Shown: positions 38,501 through 48,327 of the stretch, piece after piece
Numbering within the stretch: the stretch's first letter is position 1
Layout of the letters: every line of letters starts with the position of its first letter
Assembly (NCBI GenBank): GCA_013400115.1
Contig: VXBP01005607.1
Coordinates: 415,482-479,481 of the forward strand
Length of the DNA: 64,000 bases
Origin: Rhinopomastus cyanomelas
Taxonomy: Eukaryota; Chordata; Aves; Bucerotiformes; Rhinopomastidae
Reading direction: 5' to 3'
Notes under the pieces: model-generated
What the model saw: only the letters and a program-made list of their open reading frames with translations
What the model was told of the DNA's origin: nothing
Databases searched by the model: none
Position numbers and translations under genes: made by a program

Positions 38501-39487
38501 CAAGTAAACTGTGAGAGCCGGATACCCACTCTCAAAAGGTTTAGTGCTAGCGTCCCACCACCCACTCCCTCTTCTTTCATAAATAAAGTTATTTAAGATT
38601 CCAGACTCCTCCTTTGATATATGCAAGCTGCTTTCTGGGAGGATTTGCCTTTTTATTTGCAGATAGGGTGGGGGTAGGAGGCAGAGAGATGGGGAGAGAA
38701 GAGAATCAAGGCTACTCAGCTTCTATTTGTTTTACAAATGGAAAAACTGTAGGCTCCTAAAAACCACAGTCATGCCAGACATTATATGCCAGAAACCCAA
38801 CAGCGAACAAACCACAGAGTTGCTGTCAGTAAAAGAAATGAAAGGATTCATCTGAGGTTAACTTTTAACACAATGAAAGGCTGATGTCAATTCTTCATCA
38901 AAATCTGTGATGTTTAAGTAGCAGGACTTTTAGCAATGGAAACAATCATAATCTCAGCCTCACCCCAGGTTTTAATTCAAGTTACTCAGGTACTCAGAGA
39001 AAGAAGTATCCTTCAGCGGATTCCTCCTCGCGTATCTCTATCTGTAATTCATAAAAACAATAGCTAGCTTGACACCTTAATTTTATTTTAACCAGCAATG
39101 GTAAAGAACAAAAAAAGTAATGAAGTTTTCCTTCTCTTTTTCATTGCATGCACAGTAAGAAAAGAATAAGGAAGCTTAAGACACATTAATTAGTAATATG
39201 GTCATGGGCCAGGTTTATACTACTTATAAATACACCCCCATTGGGAAGACATCTCTCATATTAGGCTCCAATCATTTTCTAACATCTCACCAGGTTTGTA
39301 TATGGAAACACCATTCTGGAATGTTACATACACTGCTCTCAGCTTTCTTTGAAATCCAAACTCTAGCTTTACAATGTGTAAATGCAAGGGAAAAAAACCC
39401 CAACTAACCAAAGCAATAATACATTAAAAACCCCACACTACGCACAAAAAAAATAGCATTGAAGTAATTACTAAGAAATCGCACAAA
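35591..39487. other. Long unique stretch
   Basis: About 3.9 kb with no CR1. It includes the TTTCATCAC-type repeat at 35755-35800 and a GA-rich bit near 36404. Frames at 36459-36886 overlap in three phases and show no motif. Confidence 0.55.
35755..35800. repeat. Imperfect TTTCATCAC repeat
   Basis: TTTCATCAC-like units recur about five times in 46 bases with small spacing changes. It is a short decayed minisatellite. Confidence 0.75.
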
Positions 39488-39637
39488 GAATCACAGAACA
39501 TCAGGGATTGGAAAAGACCTCGAAAGATCATCTAGTCCAATCCTCCTGCCAGAGCTGGACCACCTAGACCAAGTCGCACAGGAACACATCCAGGCAGGTT
39601 TTAAATGTCTCCAGAGAAGGAGACTCCACAACCCCCT
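39488..39637 (-). mobile_element. CR1 3' end, 5'-truncated
   Basis: Minus-strand CR1 from AATCACAGAACATCAGGG through GACCACCTAGACCAAGTCG and CAGGCAGGTTTTAAATG to GGAGACTCCACAACCCC. About 150 bp, well conserved. Confidence 0.96.
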
Positions 39638-41592
39638 AACTTAAATGACCCAAAACTCTATCATAATTAAAGAAAATTCACATCTTGCAGTGCTTTTTAC
39701 CACCAACAGCACAGACACCAATCTGTTCTACTGCCTTAGATAAAAGAAACACAAAACATTACTAAAGGTAATCATAAAGTATTAAACAAATTCAGTGGTT
39801 TTAAGATAACACGTTACAGCCTGCTTAAAAAAAGCTTTTAAAAAATTAAGCCTTTAAAAAAAAGATCAGATGTGGTGTCAGCAATACTATCCTAGTAGAA
39901 GTCTGTATACATTTACTGAAGTTAACTTGGTCCAGGCGAGGATCACACCCAAATCCCAGTCTTTAACTGAATATGTTTTTAATGCTTTTCCCCTGACCTT
40001 CGCACTCTTGCAGCAATTACATTTTATCTATAAATTGGTGTTTAGTGTTGGTTTATGCTGTGGATAAAAACTTCATGGTATTAACACTACAAGAATTGTT
40101 TCAGAAGTTGTGGCACACATACCGTGTTTTGCAAATATCAGTGTCAGAAGTATACCCATGTACACACGTGTCTAGAGAGACCCATGCAGAGCCTAACTTC
40201 CACCAGGGAACAAAAGGTAGCGACACCCAATCTTAAAACCAAAGCCATTTCTCACCTATAGAAATATCAGGTACAGATGAAAAAATTAACAAGTCTAGGG
40301 GCTTTGCCTCCGTTTGATTGATTTTCTTCAGTGTATCTGTATTTTAAATTACTTGCTTACAGTCTAGAAGCCTACAGTATAAATTTCATCCCAGAGTGAA
40401 TTTTTATGATGCAGTTATAAACCCCTAAAGAAACAGGTTTTACAATTGAAGTGCTGACATAACTGACTATAGCAGCACTAGCAGTGCCTCTGTAATCAAG
40501 GCACATTATATTTATGAGGTAGGTAAAAGTCTGTAACCATCAATCACTGGAATCATATTGACAGATTCCAAGTTTGAGGTCCGATAGAATTAATGTATTC
40601 AGTTTCTCACACCATCGATACGAAGGGGAGAATTTGCAGGCACTTTTATGGGCTTAGGCTTTGACATCTTTACAGAAATCAGTGAGGGGCTGTCTTGCTG
40701 AAACATTTAATTCATCTGCTGTCTCAGCACTTCTAGGTTTTGCACCCATCTTTTGTAAAATGCTAGAGAAGGAGGCTGCCCACAAACCAAACCTGACCTT
40801 ATTCACAGAAGTACGCTTCATGTGCCGGTCTTTACAAACGTTAATTCTACGTATTCCCACTAAACATTTAAAACATACCTAAGAATGATTAATCACCCAG
40901 AGAATATCCAACTCCTAAATTATAACTCAGCGTCCCTATATAAAACAATCTAAAATGTCAGCACCTCAGTCTTTATGATATCACACCGTTCCAATAATTC
41001 TGTTTTACAAGTAAATTTCTATTACACATTAATAAGTGCTGTTGGTGGCTAAACTTCAGCCCTTTTGAGTAATGATCAGGTTGAAGGCAATTAGGCCAGC
41101 CAGGTGCAGCTGAGTTAGCTACTAATAAAAAGTTTTTAAATTTTACTATTTCCGTTTGGATTTTGGGGATGCATTCCAATCTGCCCAAATTAGGGAGGAA
41201 ATTGTTTCCATGTTTTCAGCTGTTCCATGGTCTGACTGTTACTGACCAATAACCCACATAGATTTGTCTTGGTTGTTTTTTTTTACTTACACTCTCACAG
41301 GACCCAGAGTCTTCATTTTTCAACTAATCAGTGGGACAGTAGGAAAACTAAGAAGCTACTATATAAGTTTGCAGAAAGAGTTTTCAATTCAGTCACAGGG
41401 TTAGATCAGCTTGAGTGAAACTTGTCTGAAAACACAAAATCTGGGTTGGTTTTCCAAGTCTTTGTCTACACAGAAATGCAGAATAAAAACTGAAATGAAA
41501 CCATGTAATCTTCTGAGAAAGTCTAGACTTGTGAATGTGTTTTCCATAACACGATAATGTATTTTCTAATCACCTAGAAACTTTTTTCTTTA
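39638..41592. other. Unique sequence
   Basis: AT-rich. A minus-strand frame at 40654-40860 has an acceptor-like CCTTCTCTAG inside it and 35 open codons before a stop, but support is too thin to call an exon. Otherwise nothing recognised. Confidence 0.5.
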
Positions 41593-41816
41593 CAGAATCA
41601 CAGAACATTAGGAATTGGAAGGGACCTTGAAAAATCATCTAGTCCAATGCCCCCACCACAGCAGGACCACCTAGACCAAGTTGCACAGGAACATGTCCAG
41701 GTGGGTTTTAAACATTTCCAGAGAATGAGACTCCACAAACCACCTGAGCAGCCTGTCCCAAGGCTCTGTCACCCTCACTGGGAAGAAGTTCCTTCTCACA
41801 TTTATGTGGAATCTCC
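41593..41816 (-). mobile_element. CR1 3' end, 5'-truncated
   Basis: Minus-strand CR1 of about 224 bp, from the octamers through CAGGTGGGTTTTAAACAT and the TCACCCTCACTGGGAAGAAG block to ATTTATGTGGAATCTCC. Moderate divergence. Confidence 0.96.
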
Positions 41817-42287
41817 AATCTTTAAATCAAGATGGTTTATTGAAGCACAAGCAGAATGCACAAAGTGCTGCCAAGGCTGGTGGTTTTAGCCGTACGAAGG
41901 AATCTTTCTGCAGTGACACCCCTGCAATCAGCCTGCAAGAGTGTTCTGAGTGGGCACCCACATCTTCCTGCCCTCTTGCCCTTAGGCACGTTTTCATGTG
42001 TGAATCTCAACGCCAACACAGCCTGAAGTATCATCTCTCAGACTGTGGCTTGACGAACCCTCCAACACTTCCTCTCACCGGAATCTTCTCAGAAGGTAAA
42101 GCTACCACCAGATACCTGTGTGTGCTCCCCACAGATGACTCCTAAGGCCTAGTATGACACTAAGTTTCTCATCTGCATTAGAAAGACTGTACCTTATATA
42201 AGGCTTTAATTACTGGAAAATGTAAACTGGATACATGAATTCTTTTTAGGTCCTTCAAGCAGCACTTTAAATTCTTGTTTGCTAATT
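41817..42287. other. Unique sequence, possible 3' UTR of the 42.3-kb segment
   Basis: No repeat recognised. If the exon-like segment at 42288-42431 is real, this would be its 3' UTR. A minus-strand AATAAA occurs at 41836-41841, about 450 bases past the stop. Confidence 0.3.
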
Positions 42288-42431
42288 TTAAACCACACAA
42301 AGATGCCACCTCGTCTTGGGAACGCCTCGAGTCCTAGTTTGGTGACTGGGAGAATACTGTCCCAGTATCAGCACTTCCCCATTCCTAGTGTACAGAAAGG
42401 CATCCTCAAATAAGTCTGAGCTTGGCTTTTG
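42288..42431 (-). CDS. Candidate minus-strand terminal exon, unidentified
   Basis: I do not recognise this peptide. The minus strand shows an acceptor-like GTGCTGCCCTCCTCAG, then 47 open codons and a TAA stop. The reading starts QKPSSDLFEDAFLYTRNGEV and ends RGVPKTRWHLCVV. Codon choice is mixed, and the segment is more GC-rich than its surroundings. Acceptor phase would be 0, matching the exit phase of the candidate at 52934. A minus-strand AATAAA lies about 450 bases downstream at 41836-41841. There is no homology evidence, and open stretches of this size also occur by chance in 64 kb. Confidence 0.22.
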   Translation of the reverse strand, partial: QKPSSDLFEDAFLYTRNGEVLILGQYSPSHQTRTRGVPKTRWHLCVV

Positions 42432-43565
42432 CTGAGGAGGGCAGCACGTGGGTACGTACTGAAATATGCAGAAAACTCTTCTGAATAACATGCTTTGCTA
42501 AAACTTCCTCACTTTGAGGGTAAAGTACCACGTGCACAGTCACACACAATCACAAAGTGTGGTTAAAAAGACAGAGTATAAACAAAAACTCACTAAAAAA
42601 TGCCAAAGCCCTTTGTTTTGTGAGTATCAACAAGAACACATTCTTAGGATTTGTAATATCTCAGTTTCTTCTCTCTAAAATGTAGCCAGTAGTTTTACAC
42701 GTGCTTATCTGAATCAAGATGCTCAAGAAACAATCTAATACTGATTACATGAGTAAAATGAGGACAATTTTAAATCTGCAAAACCTACCTACTTTTAAAT
42801 AGGATGTAATTTGAAACCAATTATATTTAGCTTTCTGATAAGTCACACAAACAATAGATATATGTGACTCCCAAAACACTCCCCACACAACTCTGCACAA
42901 TTGAAAACTCAATTGTTTAATCAGACTATTTCAGTAAATTTCTAATAAATCAAGTTCAAAAGAATAAATAAAAGGTCTCAAATCTCAGGTTTTAAAAGCT
43001 AGTAACAGAGCTTGTAGCAAAAGGAAGAATTTAAGGAGCACACGGAGCTGCATTTTGCCAGCCGGGCAATCTGCTGCCTTGCAGTGCCCTCTGGTGCTGC
43101 ACGTACAGAAATGGAACTGCTCGGTGCTCCCACTAACAGCACCCACAGCTACTCACCACTGGCAAAAGAATTAAACATGGGTGTCATAAACCTCCTGTTG
43201 AAAATCCTGCAGCCTCTCTATAATCACACACGGACACGTTTAATGTAAGGACTGTAACTGTGGGAAAAGCACTCAATCACATAAAGCGTCACTGGAACAA
43301 AATCCCACAAGGAAATATAAACCTACAACACAACTGTTCCCTCAAAAAGAGCATCCAGCAAAGTATTCCACAATATAAAAACATGCAATGAAGGAAAGTC
43401 AGAGTTCTATTTCCACCTGCTCCCAAAACTCCAGGTCCCGTATCTTTTACAGGTTTTTGGAAGTTACAAAGACCACAACTCCCTTCTTTCTAGCTAAAAG
43501 ATCAACAAAGAGCCACAACCTTAACCCCAGAAATTTAGGACTACTTTACTTGGACACCAGGCATG
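42432..43565. other. Unique sequence
   Basis: AT-rich apart from a small GC-richer patch near 43050-43100 that carries a CTCF-like motif. No transposon recognised. Confidence 0.55.
43084..43098 (-). promoter_or_regulatory. CTCF-like core motif
   Basis: The plus strand reads GTGCCCTCTGGTGCT, so the minus strand reads AGCACCAGAGGGCAC. This is close to the vertebrate CTCF core (CCACNAGRGGGCGC) with CA in place of CG. Orientation is the same as the motif at 1708. Confidence 0.35.
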
Positions 43566-43728
43566 TCACAGAATCACAAAACCATTTAGGCTGGAAAAAC
43601 CTCTATGAGCATCAAGCCCAGCCTATGACTTAACATCACCACATGAGCAAGACCATGGCACTAAGCGCCACATCCAATCTTTTCTTAAACATCTCCAGGG
43701 ATGGCGACTCCAGCACTTCCCGGGTAGT
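43566..43728 (-). mobile_element. Old CR1 3' end of another subfamily
   Basis: TCACAGAATCACAAAACC then TTTAGGCTGGAAAAACC, CTAAGCGCCACATCCAATC and CATCTCCAGGGATGGCGAC. The region between tail and CATCTCCAGGGATG differs from the common copies and fits an older avian CR1 lineage. Confidence 0.88.
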
Positions 43729-43920
43729 CATGATTTTAAAAAAAGAAAAGAAGAGAAAATGAGCAGTAAGGACAGATGGATGCTTTCAACAGGATACTCT
43801 CACAGTGACAAGAGATGTCTTCCAAACACTGCTAGGAGACAGAAGAATTTGAATTACTGTATTTGTAGGTTTTAACTGCCAACATTCAGGAAATTCAGTA
43901 ATGGAAAGAAAAGGCCACTT

Positions 43921-43984
43921 TTTCTATGTTCAGAGGAAAAGGGAAATCTTTTTTTCTATGTTCAGAGGAAAAGGGAAATCTTTC
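43921..43984. repeat. 32-bp tandem duplication
   Basis: A 32-bp unit beginning TTTCTATGTTCAGAGGAAAA is present twice head to tail with a single mismatch at the last base. Such near identity suggests a recent event. Confidence 0.95.
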
Positions 43985-45185
43985 TTCCTACATGGTGCCC
44001 TAAAGAACCAGCTCACAAGATGAGGAGACACAGCAATCCTTCTCCTGTTTCTTAAACACCTTAACTACCTGCAGAGCTTCTCCCTGAACAGAGCACATCT
44101 TCTAAAACTACCTACCTGATCTTCATGTTTTACACTGTACTACAGGGCCCTGTGCATAACAGTTTCAAAATTAAGGGACTGCATTGAGATTAACTGGAAT
44201 CCACCCTAATCAGACTGCAGTTTAAGCTGGTGAATGAGGAAAGGCTTTTTGCTGCATTCAACACACTGTAATGAGAATTATAAATCCCTCAAACAAAAGG
44301 TTTAAAAGAAAGCACTAAAATTTTAAAATCTTCAAGTGGCAGAAGCAGTACTTCAAATGGCAGTACTTTCTTTAAAACAGTATGTACACTTTTTTTAGTA
44401 GTCATTTGTTTAGGGAATGAGTTCTAGAAGTATACCTAAAAATATGGCTGGTATTAAGTAATTTTTCTTGTTAATTTATGAGTCACATGTAAAGTACAAC
44501 ACCCAAAGGATTGATCTCAGAGCGAAGAAAGTGGGTGTTTGTGTGTATGAACTAAAAACATTCCTGGTAACCACAGTCAAGCTTTCAAGGTAATGCTCAC
44601 TAGCAGCATCCCACCTGATGCACAAGACACAGATGCCAACCAAGTGCCCTTAGACTAAACTAAACTAAAACCTTTGGCAACTACACTTCAATAGGATGCT
44701 TGAATATGTGAGAAAACACAGTCTGTAGGTATAAGTAGGTATTTTTAGTTAGTACAAAAAGCAAAACAAGAAGCCAAGGAAAAATTGAGAGACACCACAT
44801 CACTAACAGATAAGAGAAACTTCAAAAAGACCAACATGGTTTACAAAACACCAACCTGTGTGAGGTTTAGCTGCTTGAACACCAATGGTCATCAACAGAG
44901 ATGCAAATTCATCAACATAGCTCTTTAGTAAGTGTTGGTAAGGAGCAGAACTGATTATGGGAAAGGCTGAAATAGAGAAACGCCCTCAGCCAGTTCAGGT
45001 GTAATTAATCAGCAACTCACTAAGGTGATTAAGACTAATGAAAACCACAGAGGCTATTTTCTATACTGAAAAAACCACCCCTCACAGAAAGACAGTTCAA
45101 AGAGCAGAAACACTGTACAGAGGAGAAAAGCAAGCAGAAATAAACGCAAATTAAATCAGTTATTCATGTTTGCACGTACCGTAGA
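43985..45185. other. Unique sequence
   Basis: AT-rich, no transposon or exon recognised. Confidence 0.55.
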
Positions 45186-45580
45186 TCATCTCATTGTCCT
45201 GGATTTGCTGGACACAGTGCTAGGCCTGCCATGGTCTGCAGACCAACAGAGTCTGAAGTCAGCCAGGGCAGCTGACCCAAGCTGGCTACAGGTGAATCCC
45301 AGATCATAAACATCAACCTCAGTATAAAGGGAGGAAGTTTGCTGAGGGGTGGGTGAATTTTTGGCTTGGACTGCTTTTCCTGAGGATGGCTTTTCCATTT
45401 ATTGTAGCTACTGTGTTTTTTCTGGGCTGAGTAAAACTTTGTGTGCTTTATATTGGTGTCTGGGGCTAATTCAGCTGTTTCATTAAATCCACTTTTGTTT
45501 CAACCTTTGGGTCTTTTTTTTGCTTGATTTTTCTTCTTGGCTGGGTAAAAGTCATCACATGATAAAGCAACTGCTACAGT
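45186..45580 (+). mobile_element. Probable endogenous-retrovirus LTR, copy A
   Basis: The layout is that of an LTR. A U3-like start has CAGGGCAGCTGACCCAAGC. TATAAA lies at 45323-45328. A TTTCATTAAATCC block has ATTAAA at 45482-45487 as a possible poly(A) signal, followed by TTTCAACCTTTGGGTC and CTTCTTGGCTGGG. This architecture and several of the blocks resemble avian ERV LTRs. It is diverged, carries no retroviral coding sequence, and I could not fix exact ends or a target-site duplication. Confidence 0.55.
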
Positions 45581-45709
45581 TCAGCCCTCCATATGTGAGT
45601 TAAATTCTCACAATTTATTTGATGCCCAACTTCTTTGTGGCTCTTTGAGGTTTGACTTGAATAGCTCACACACGAGAAATCCACAATTGAGCTAAAAAAC
45701 CTGGAATTT

Positions 45710-46010
45710 TAGTGGATTTGACTGAACTGTTACAGCTGTTTGTTTTGTTGGTAGGTGTGGGTAGGATGGTGTGGGAGGTGAGATTCTCTCGTTTGTTTTT
45801 AGAGAAAGGGATGGCTTTTGAAGCTGTTTATCATGAGTGCTGCACATCTGCCAAGTTGCATATAACTTTGTGTACTGTATATTGGCATTTGGTATTAGTT
45901 TGGAAGTTTCATTAAGTCAATTTTCATTTCAACCTGTGGGTCTCCTCTCCTTTTCTCCCTTCTTGGCTGGAGAGGGGTGGTCAGGTGATAATGCAACTAT
46001 GATAGCTTAG
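45710..46010 (+). mobile_element. Probable endogenous-retrovirus LTR, copy B
   Basis: Shares with copy A an ordered set of blocks: AACTTTGTGTACTGTATATT, TTTCATTAAGTC, ATTTCAACCTGTGGGTCT, CTTCTTGGCTGG and TGATAATGCAACT. The poly(A) block reads ATTAAG rather than ATTAAA. It lies in the same orientation, about 430 bases after the same blocks in copy A. No coding region lies between the two. They are too different from each other to be the fresh LTR pair of one provirus. Confidence 0.5.
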
Positions 46011-46984
46011 CTAAAGGTAGAGACTAGGCAAAAAAAGACAGCTAGTAACAAGGAAGAAGCTGAGGGGAAGAGAGACAAGAGAAACTTTTAACCTACATCT
46101 GGGTGAATCAAGCCTAAGAATCTTAATTGACTCAATTAAATCTGGAGGACAGAGATACTGTAAATACTAAAACTGGCTTGAAAAAAAGGAAGGGAAAACC
46201 CTCCAAGGCAAACATTCTTTTATTCTATCATCTCTGTTGTGCCATGCAATTCAGAAGACAGAGGTTTGCCTTGGGGCTATATTAAAGGTAATGCTTTGCT
46301 GTTTACAAGTCTGATGTGCTTTTTCTTAGGATATTCCATGAGACCGCAGGGTTACAGAGTATGAGAGAAACACTTGTTGTGTTCTAAGAATTCTACTCTG
46401 AGGAAGAACCCATTGTAACAGACTGAACTGTCACTCCAATCGCCTGTAATGAAGACATGGGATAGTGGAGCCTTCACTGGGTTATTTAAGCTGTTGAACA
46501 AACTGACAAAATACAAATGGAAAGCTGCTTGATGTAACTAAACAATTGGGCCTTTTCAGGCATCAGTCTTTATGACAGCACCACAGCTACACCAACGCTG
46601 GCACTTGGCCTCCTGCCCAAGTATCTGAGGGAGAAACTCTCCACACGAAACAGTGTCACGGCTGTGGCAGACAGAAGCGATGGAGCTCGCTATCGCCTTA
46701 CAAATGTGTGTCCTCACCCCCGTGGATTAGCTGGGGAATTTTAACATTTCAGCTCCAAAATCACCCGGAGCATCCAGGCCCTCCAATACGCAACCCGAAC
46801 GCCGGCCCAATAGGCAGCACAGTGAAAGAGCTGAGTTTAAAGAAAAGGATTTAAAACCTGTGTGTAGTTGTACAGTGAAAGTTTAGCCAGGGAAACACTT
46901 ATCTAAACCAGATGTTGCCTTCACAACACTCCATTTGTGATAAATGGTTTTAATATTCATACCTAGCGCTGCCATAAATCAGGC
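46011..46984. other. Unique sequence leading into a CpG island
   Basis: Composition shifts from AT-rich to more GC-rich towards 46800. A CCAAT box stands at 46807-46811. No transposon or exon recognised. Confidence 0.5.
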
Positions 46985-47100
46985 GGAGGGACAACAGAGG
47001 ACGTGGGGTGCCGCAGTCACCTGCTCCCATCTCTGTGGGGAAAAGTTTGCAAAGAGAGCGAAATAACTCTCGCAGTGGCTTCATGACGCTGTTACTCTTC

Positions 47101-47300
47101 ACCTACCGTGTCGCGAACGACGAAGCCAAGAGAGAAAACCCGAAAAACACATCACTACCGGCAGCAGCGCCGTGTGGGCCGAGCCAGCCTCTTCCCGCCG
47201 GGCGGCAGGAGCAGGACGCACTGTCCGGGGCCGCCACACGGGGGCGCCCTCCGCCCGCGCGCGCTTTGAGCGGGAAGAGCGGGGACGCGTGAGGGAGCGT
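47101..47300 (-). other. Possible minus-strand first exon with splice donor
   Basis: Inside the CpG island the minus strand ends in CGTTCGCGACACG|GTAGGTGAAG, a strong donor. A short frame from an ATG (MCFSGFLSWLRRSRH) reaches the donor, but it has no family support and may be 5' UTR. The left boundary is the donor; the right boundary is nominal. Confidence 0.2.
47234..47248 (+). promoter_or_regulatory. CTCF-like core motif in CpG island
   Basis: CCACACGGGGGCGCC matches the vertebrate CTCF core CCACCAGGGGGCGCT except at the two central bases and the last base. It is on the plus strand, opposite to the motifs at 43084 and 1708. Confidence 0.4.
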
Positions 47301-47419
47301 CACCCGAGGGACCCCGAGAGCCAGCAGCGGGCCCCTCGCACCATCCAGAGGCTTCCTTCCAGGGTTTGGCAACAGAGCAGGGAGCACCGTTCAGTAACCT
47401 ACATTCACGTTAAAAGGTT

Positions 47420-47520
47420 GTGGAGAGGTTGGAGCTGTGGAGCCCAGCGACAGGGTTTAGCCGTGGGCTTGCGACAGTGACGTTAATGGTTGGACTCATC
47501 TTAAAGGTCTTCTCCAACCA
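47420..47520 (+). mobile_element. CR1 3' end, host of a nested insertion
   Basis: Plus-strand CR1 of an older subfamily: CAGCGACAGGGTTTAGCCGT, GTTAATGGTTGGACTC, TTAAAGGTCTTCTCCAACC. Its octamer tail is split off and reappears at about 47653-47667 (AACCATTCTATGAC) after a minus-strand CR1 piece. Confidence 0.88.
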
Positions 47521-47650
47521 CAGGGATCGGAAGGGACCTCGGAAGATCATCGAGTCCCATCCCCTGCCAGAGCAGAATCACCTGGATCAAGCTGCGCAGG
47601 AACGTGTCCAAGCAGATTTTAAATGTCTCCAGAGAAGGAGACTCCACAAC
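47521..47650 (-). mobile_element. CR1 3' end inserted in another CR1
   Basis: Minus-strand CR1 of the common type, from CAGGGATCGGAAGGGACC through TGCGCAGGAACGTGTCC to GAGAAGGAGACTCCACAACC. It interrupts the plus-strand CR1 within its tail. The expected octamers at its own 3' end are absent, which is odd for a standard insertion. Confidence 0.92.
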
Positions 47651-47917
47651 CAGAACCATTCTATGACAAGAGCAAATGGCCTCGAGATGCACCAGGGGAA
47701 GTTGAGGTTAGATGTTAGGAAAAACCTGTTCACTGAAAGGGGCATCAGGCCCTGGCACAGGCTGCCCAGGGAGGGGGCTGAATCACCGTGTGTTTAAAAG
47801 TTGGGTAGGTATGGACCTTAGGGACAGGGTTTAAGGACAGGCTTGGCAGGATTAGAGTAATGGTGGGACTCGATGTTCTTCAAGGTCTTTTTCAAGCTAA
47901 ACGATTCTGTGAAATCA
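47651..47917 (+). mobile_element. Second plus-strand CR1 3' portion
   Basis: After the split tail (47653-47667) a new copy of the same older subfamily starts at AATGGCCTCGAGATGCACC. It continues through GGTTAGATGTTAGGAAAAAC, CCTGGCACAGGCTGCCCAGG and CAGGGTTTAAGGACAGGC, and ends GGACTCGATGTTCTTC plus CGATTCTGTGAAATCAC. It shares its 3' sequence with the copy at 47420. Confidence 0.92.
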
Positions 47918-48060
47918 CTTAAAAGAGATGGGAACCAAGTACTGATGAAAACACACCCAACCTCATCTCTGAGGAACAAAGGACCAGTAAAAACACAGTG
48001 ATGCACATAGGTCTGCAGGGGAGATGAGTGCTCCAGAGCACGCTGAACATGAAGAATGTC

Positions 48061-48327
48061 TCTTCTTCCAAGTAACAAGCAATAGGATGGGAGGAAATAT
48101 CCTCATGTTGCACTGTGGGAGGTTGAGATTGGACATTAGCAAAAACTTCTTTACTGCAAGAGTGGTCAAGCACTGAAACAGGGGGTAGGGGTGGGGGCAC
48201 CATCCCTGTAGATGTTAAAATGAATTGTGCAGACATGGCAGTTTGAGAGATGGTTTTGTGTCCATGGTAGTGTTGGGCTGATGCTCGGACTTGACCTCAG
48301 AGGTCTTTTCCAATCTTAATTATTTCA
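48061..48327 (+). mobile_element. Old CR1 3' portion
   Basis: Plus-strand CR1 with AAGTAACAAGCAATAGGATG, GAGATTGGACATTAGC, AAAACTTCTTTACTGCAAGA, CAAGCACTGAAACAGG and GGACTTGACCTCAGAGGTC. It has a G-rich expansion near 48180-48200. Diverged, with no octamer tail left. Confidence 0.88.

Larger units (their letters stand above)
46985..47400. promoter_or_regulatory. CpG island, probable promoter
   Basis: CpG density jumps sharply between about 47090 and 47340, for example in GCCCGCGCGCGCTTTGAGCG, against CpG-poor surroundings. CpG islands of this size usually mark vertebrate promoters. An upstream CCAAT box lies at 46807. On the minus strand a good donor, CACG|GTAGGTG, stands at 47101-47106, which would suit a first exon transcribed leftward. 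A weaker plus-strand donor-like GC|GTGAGG lies near 47290. No known first-exon peptide is recognised, so direction is undecided. Confidence 0.6.

Noticed and set aside
40654..40860. Minus-strand exon-like piece with an internal CTCCTTCTCTAG acceptor
   Set aside because: It would join in phase to a weak donor (CGAG|GTGGCA) in the 42.3-kb candidate. That donor is poor and the antisense frame is equally open, so I did not call it.
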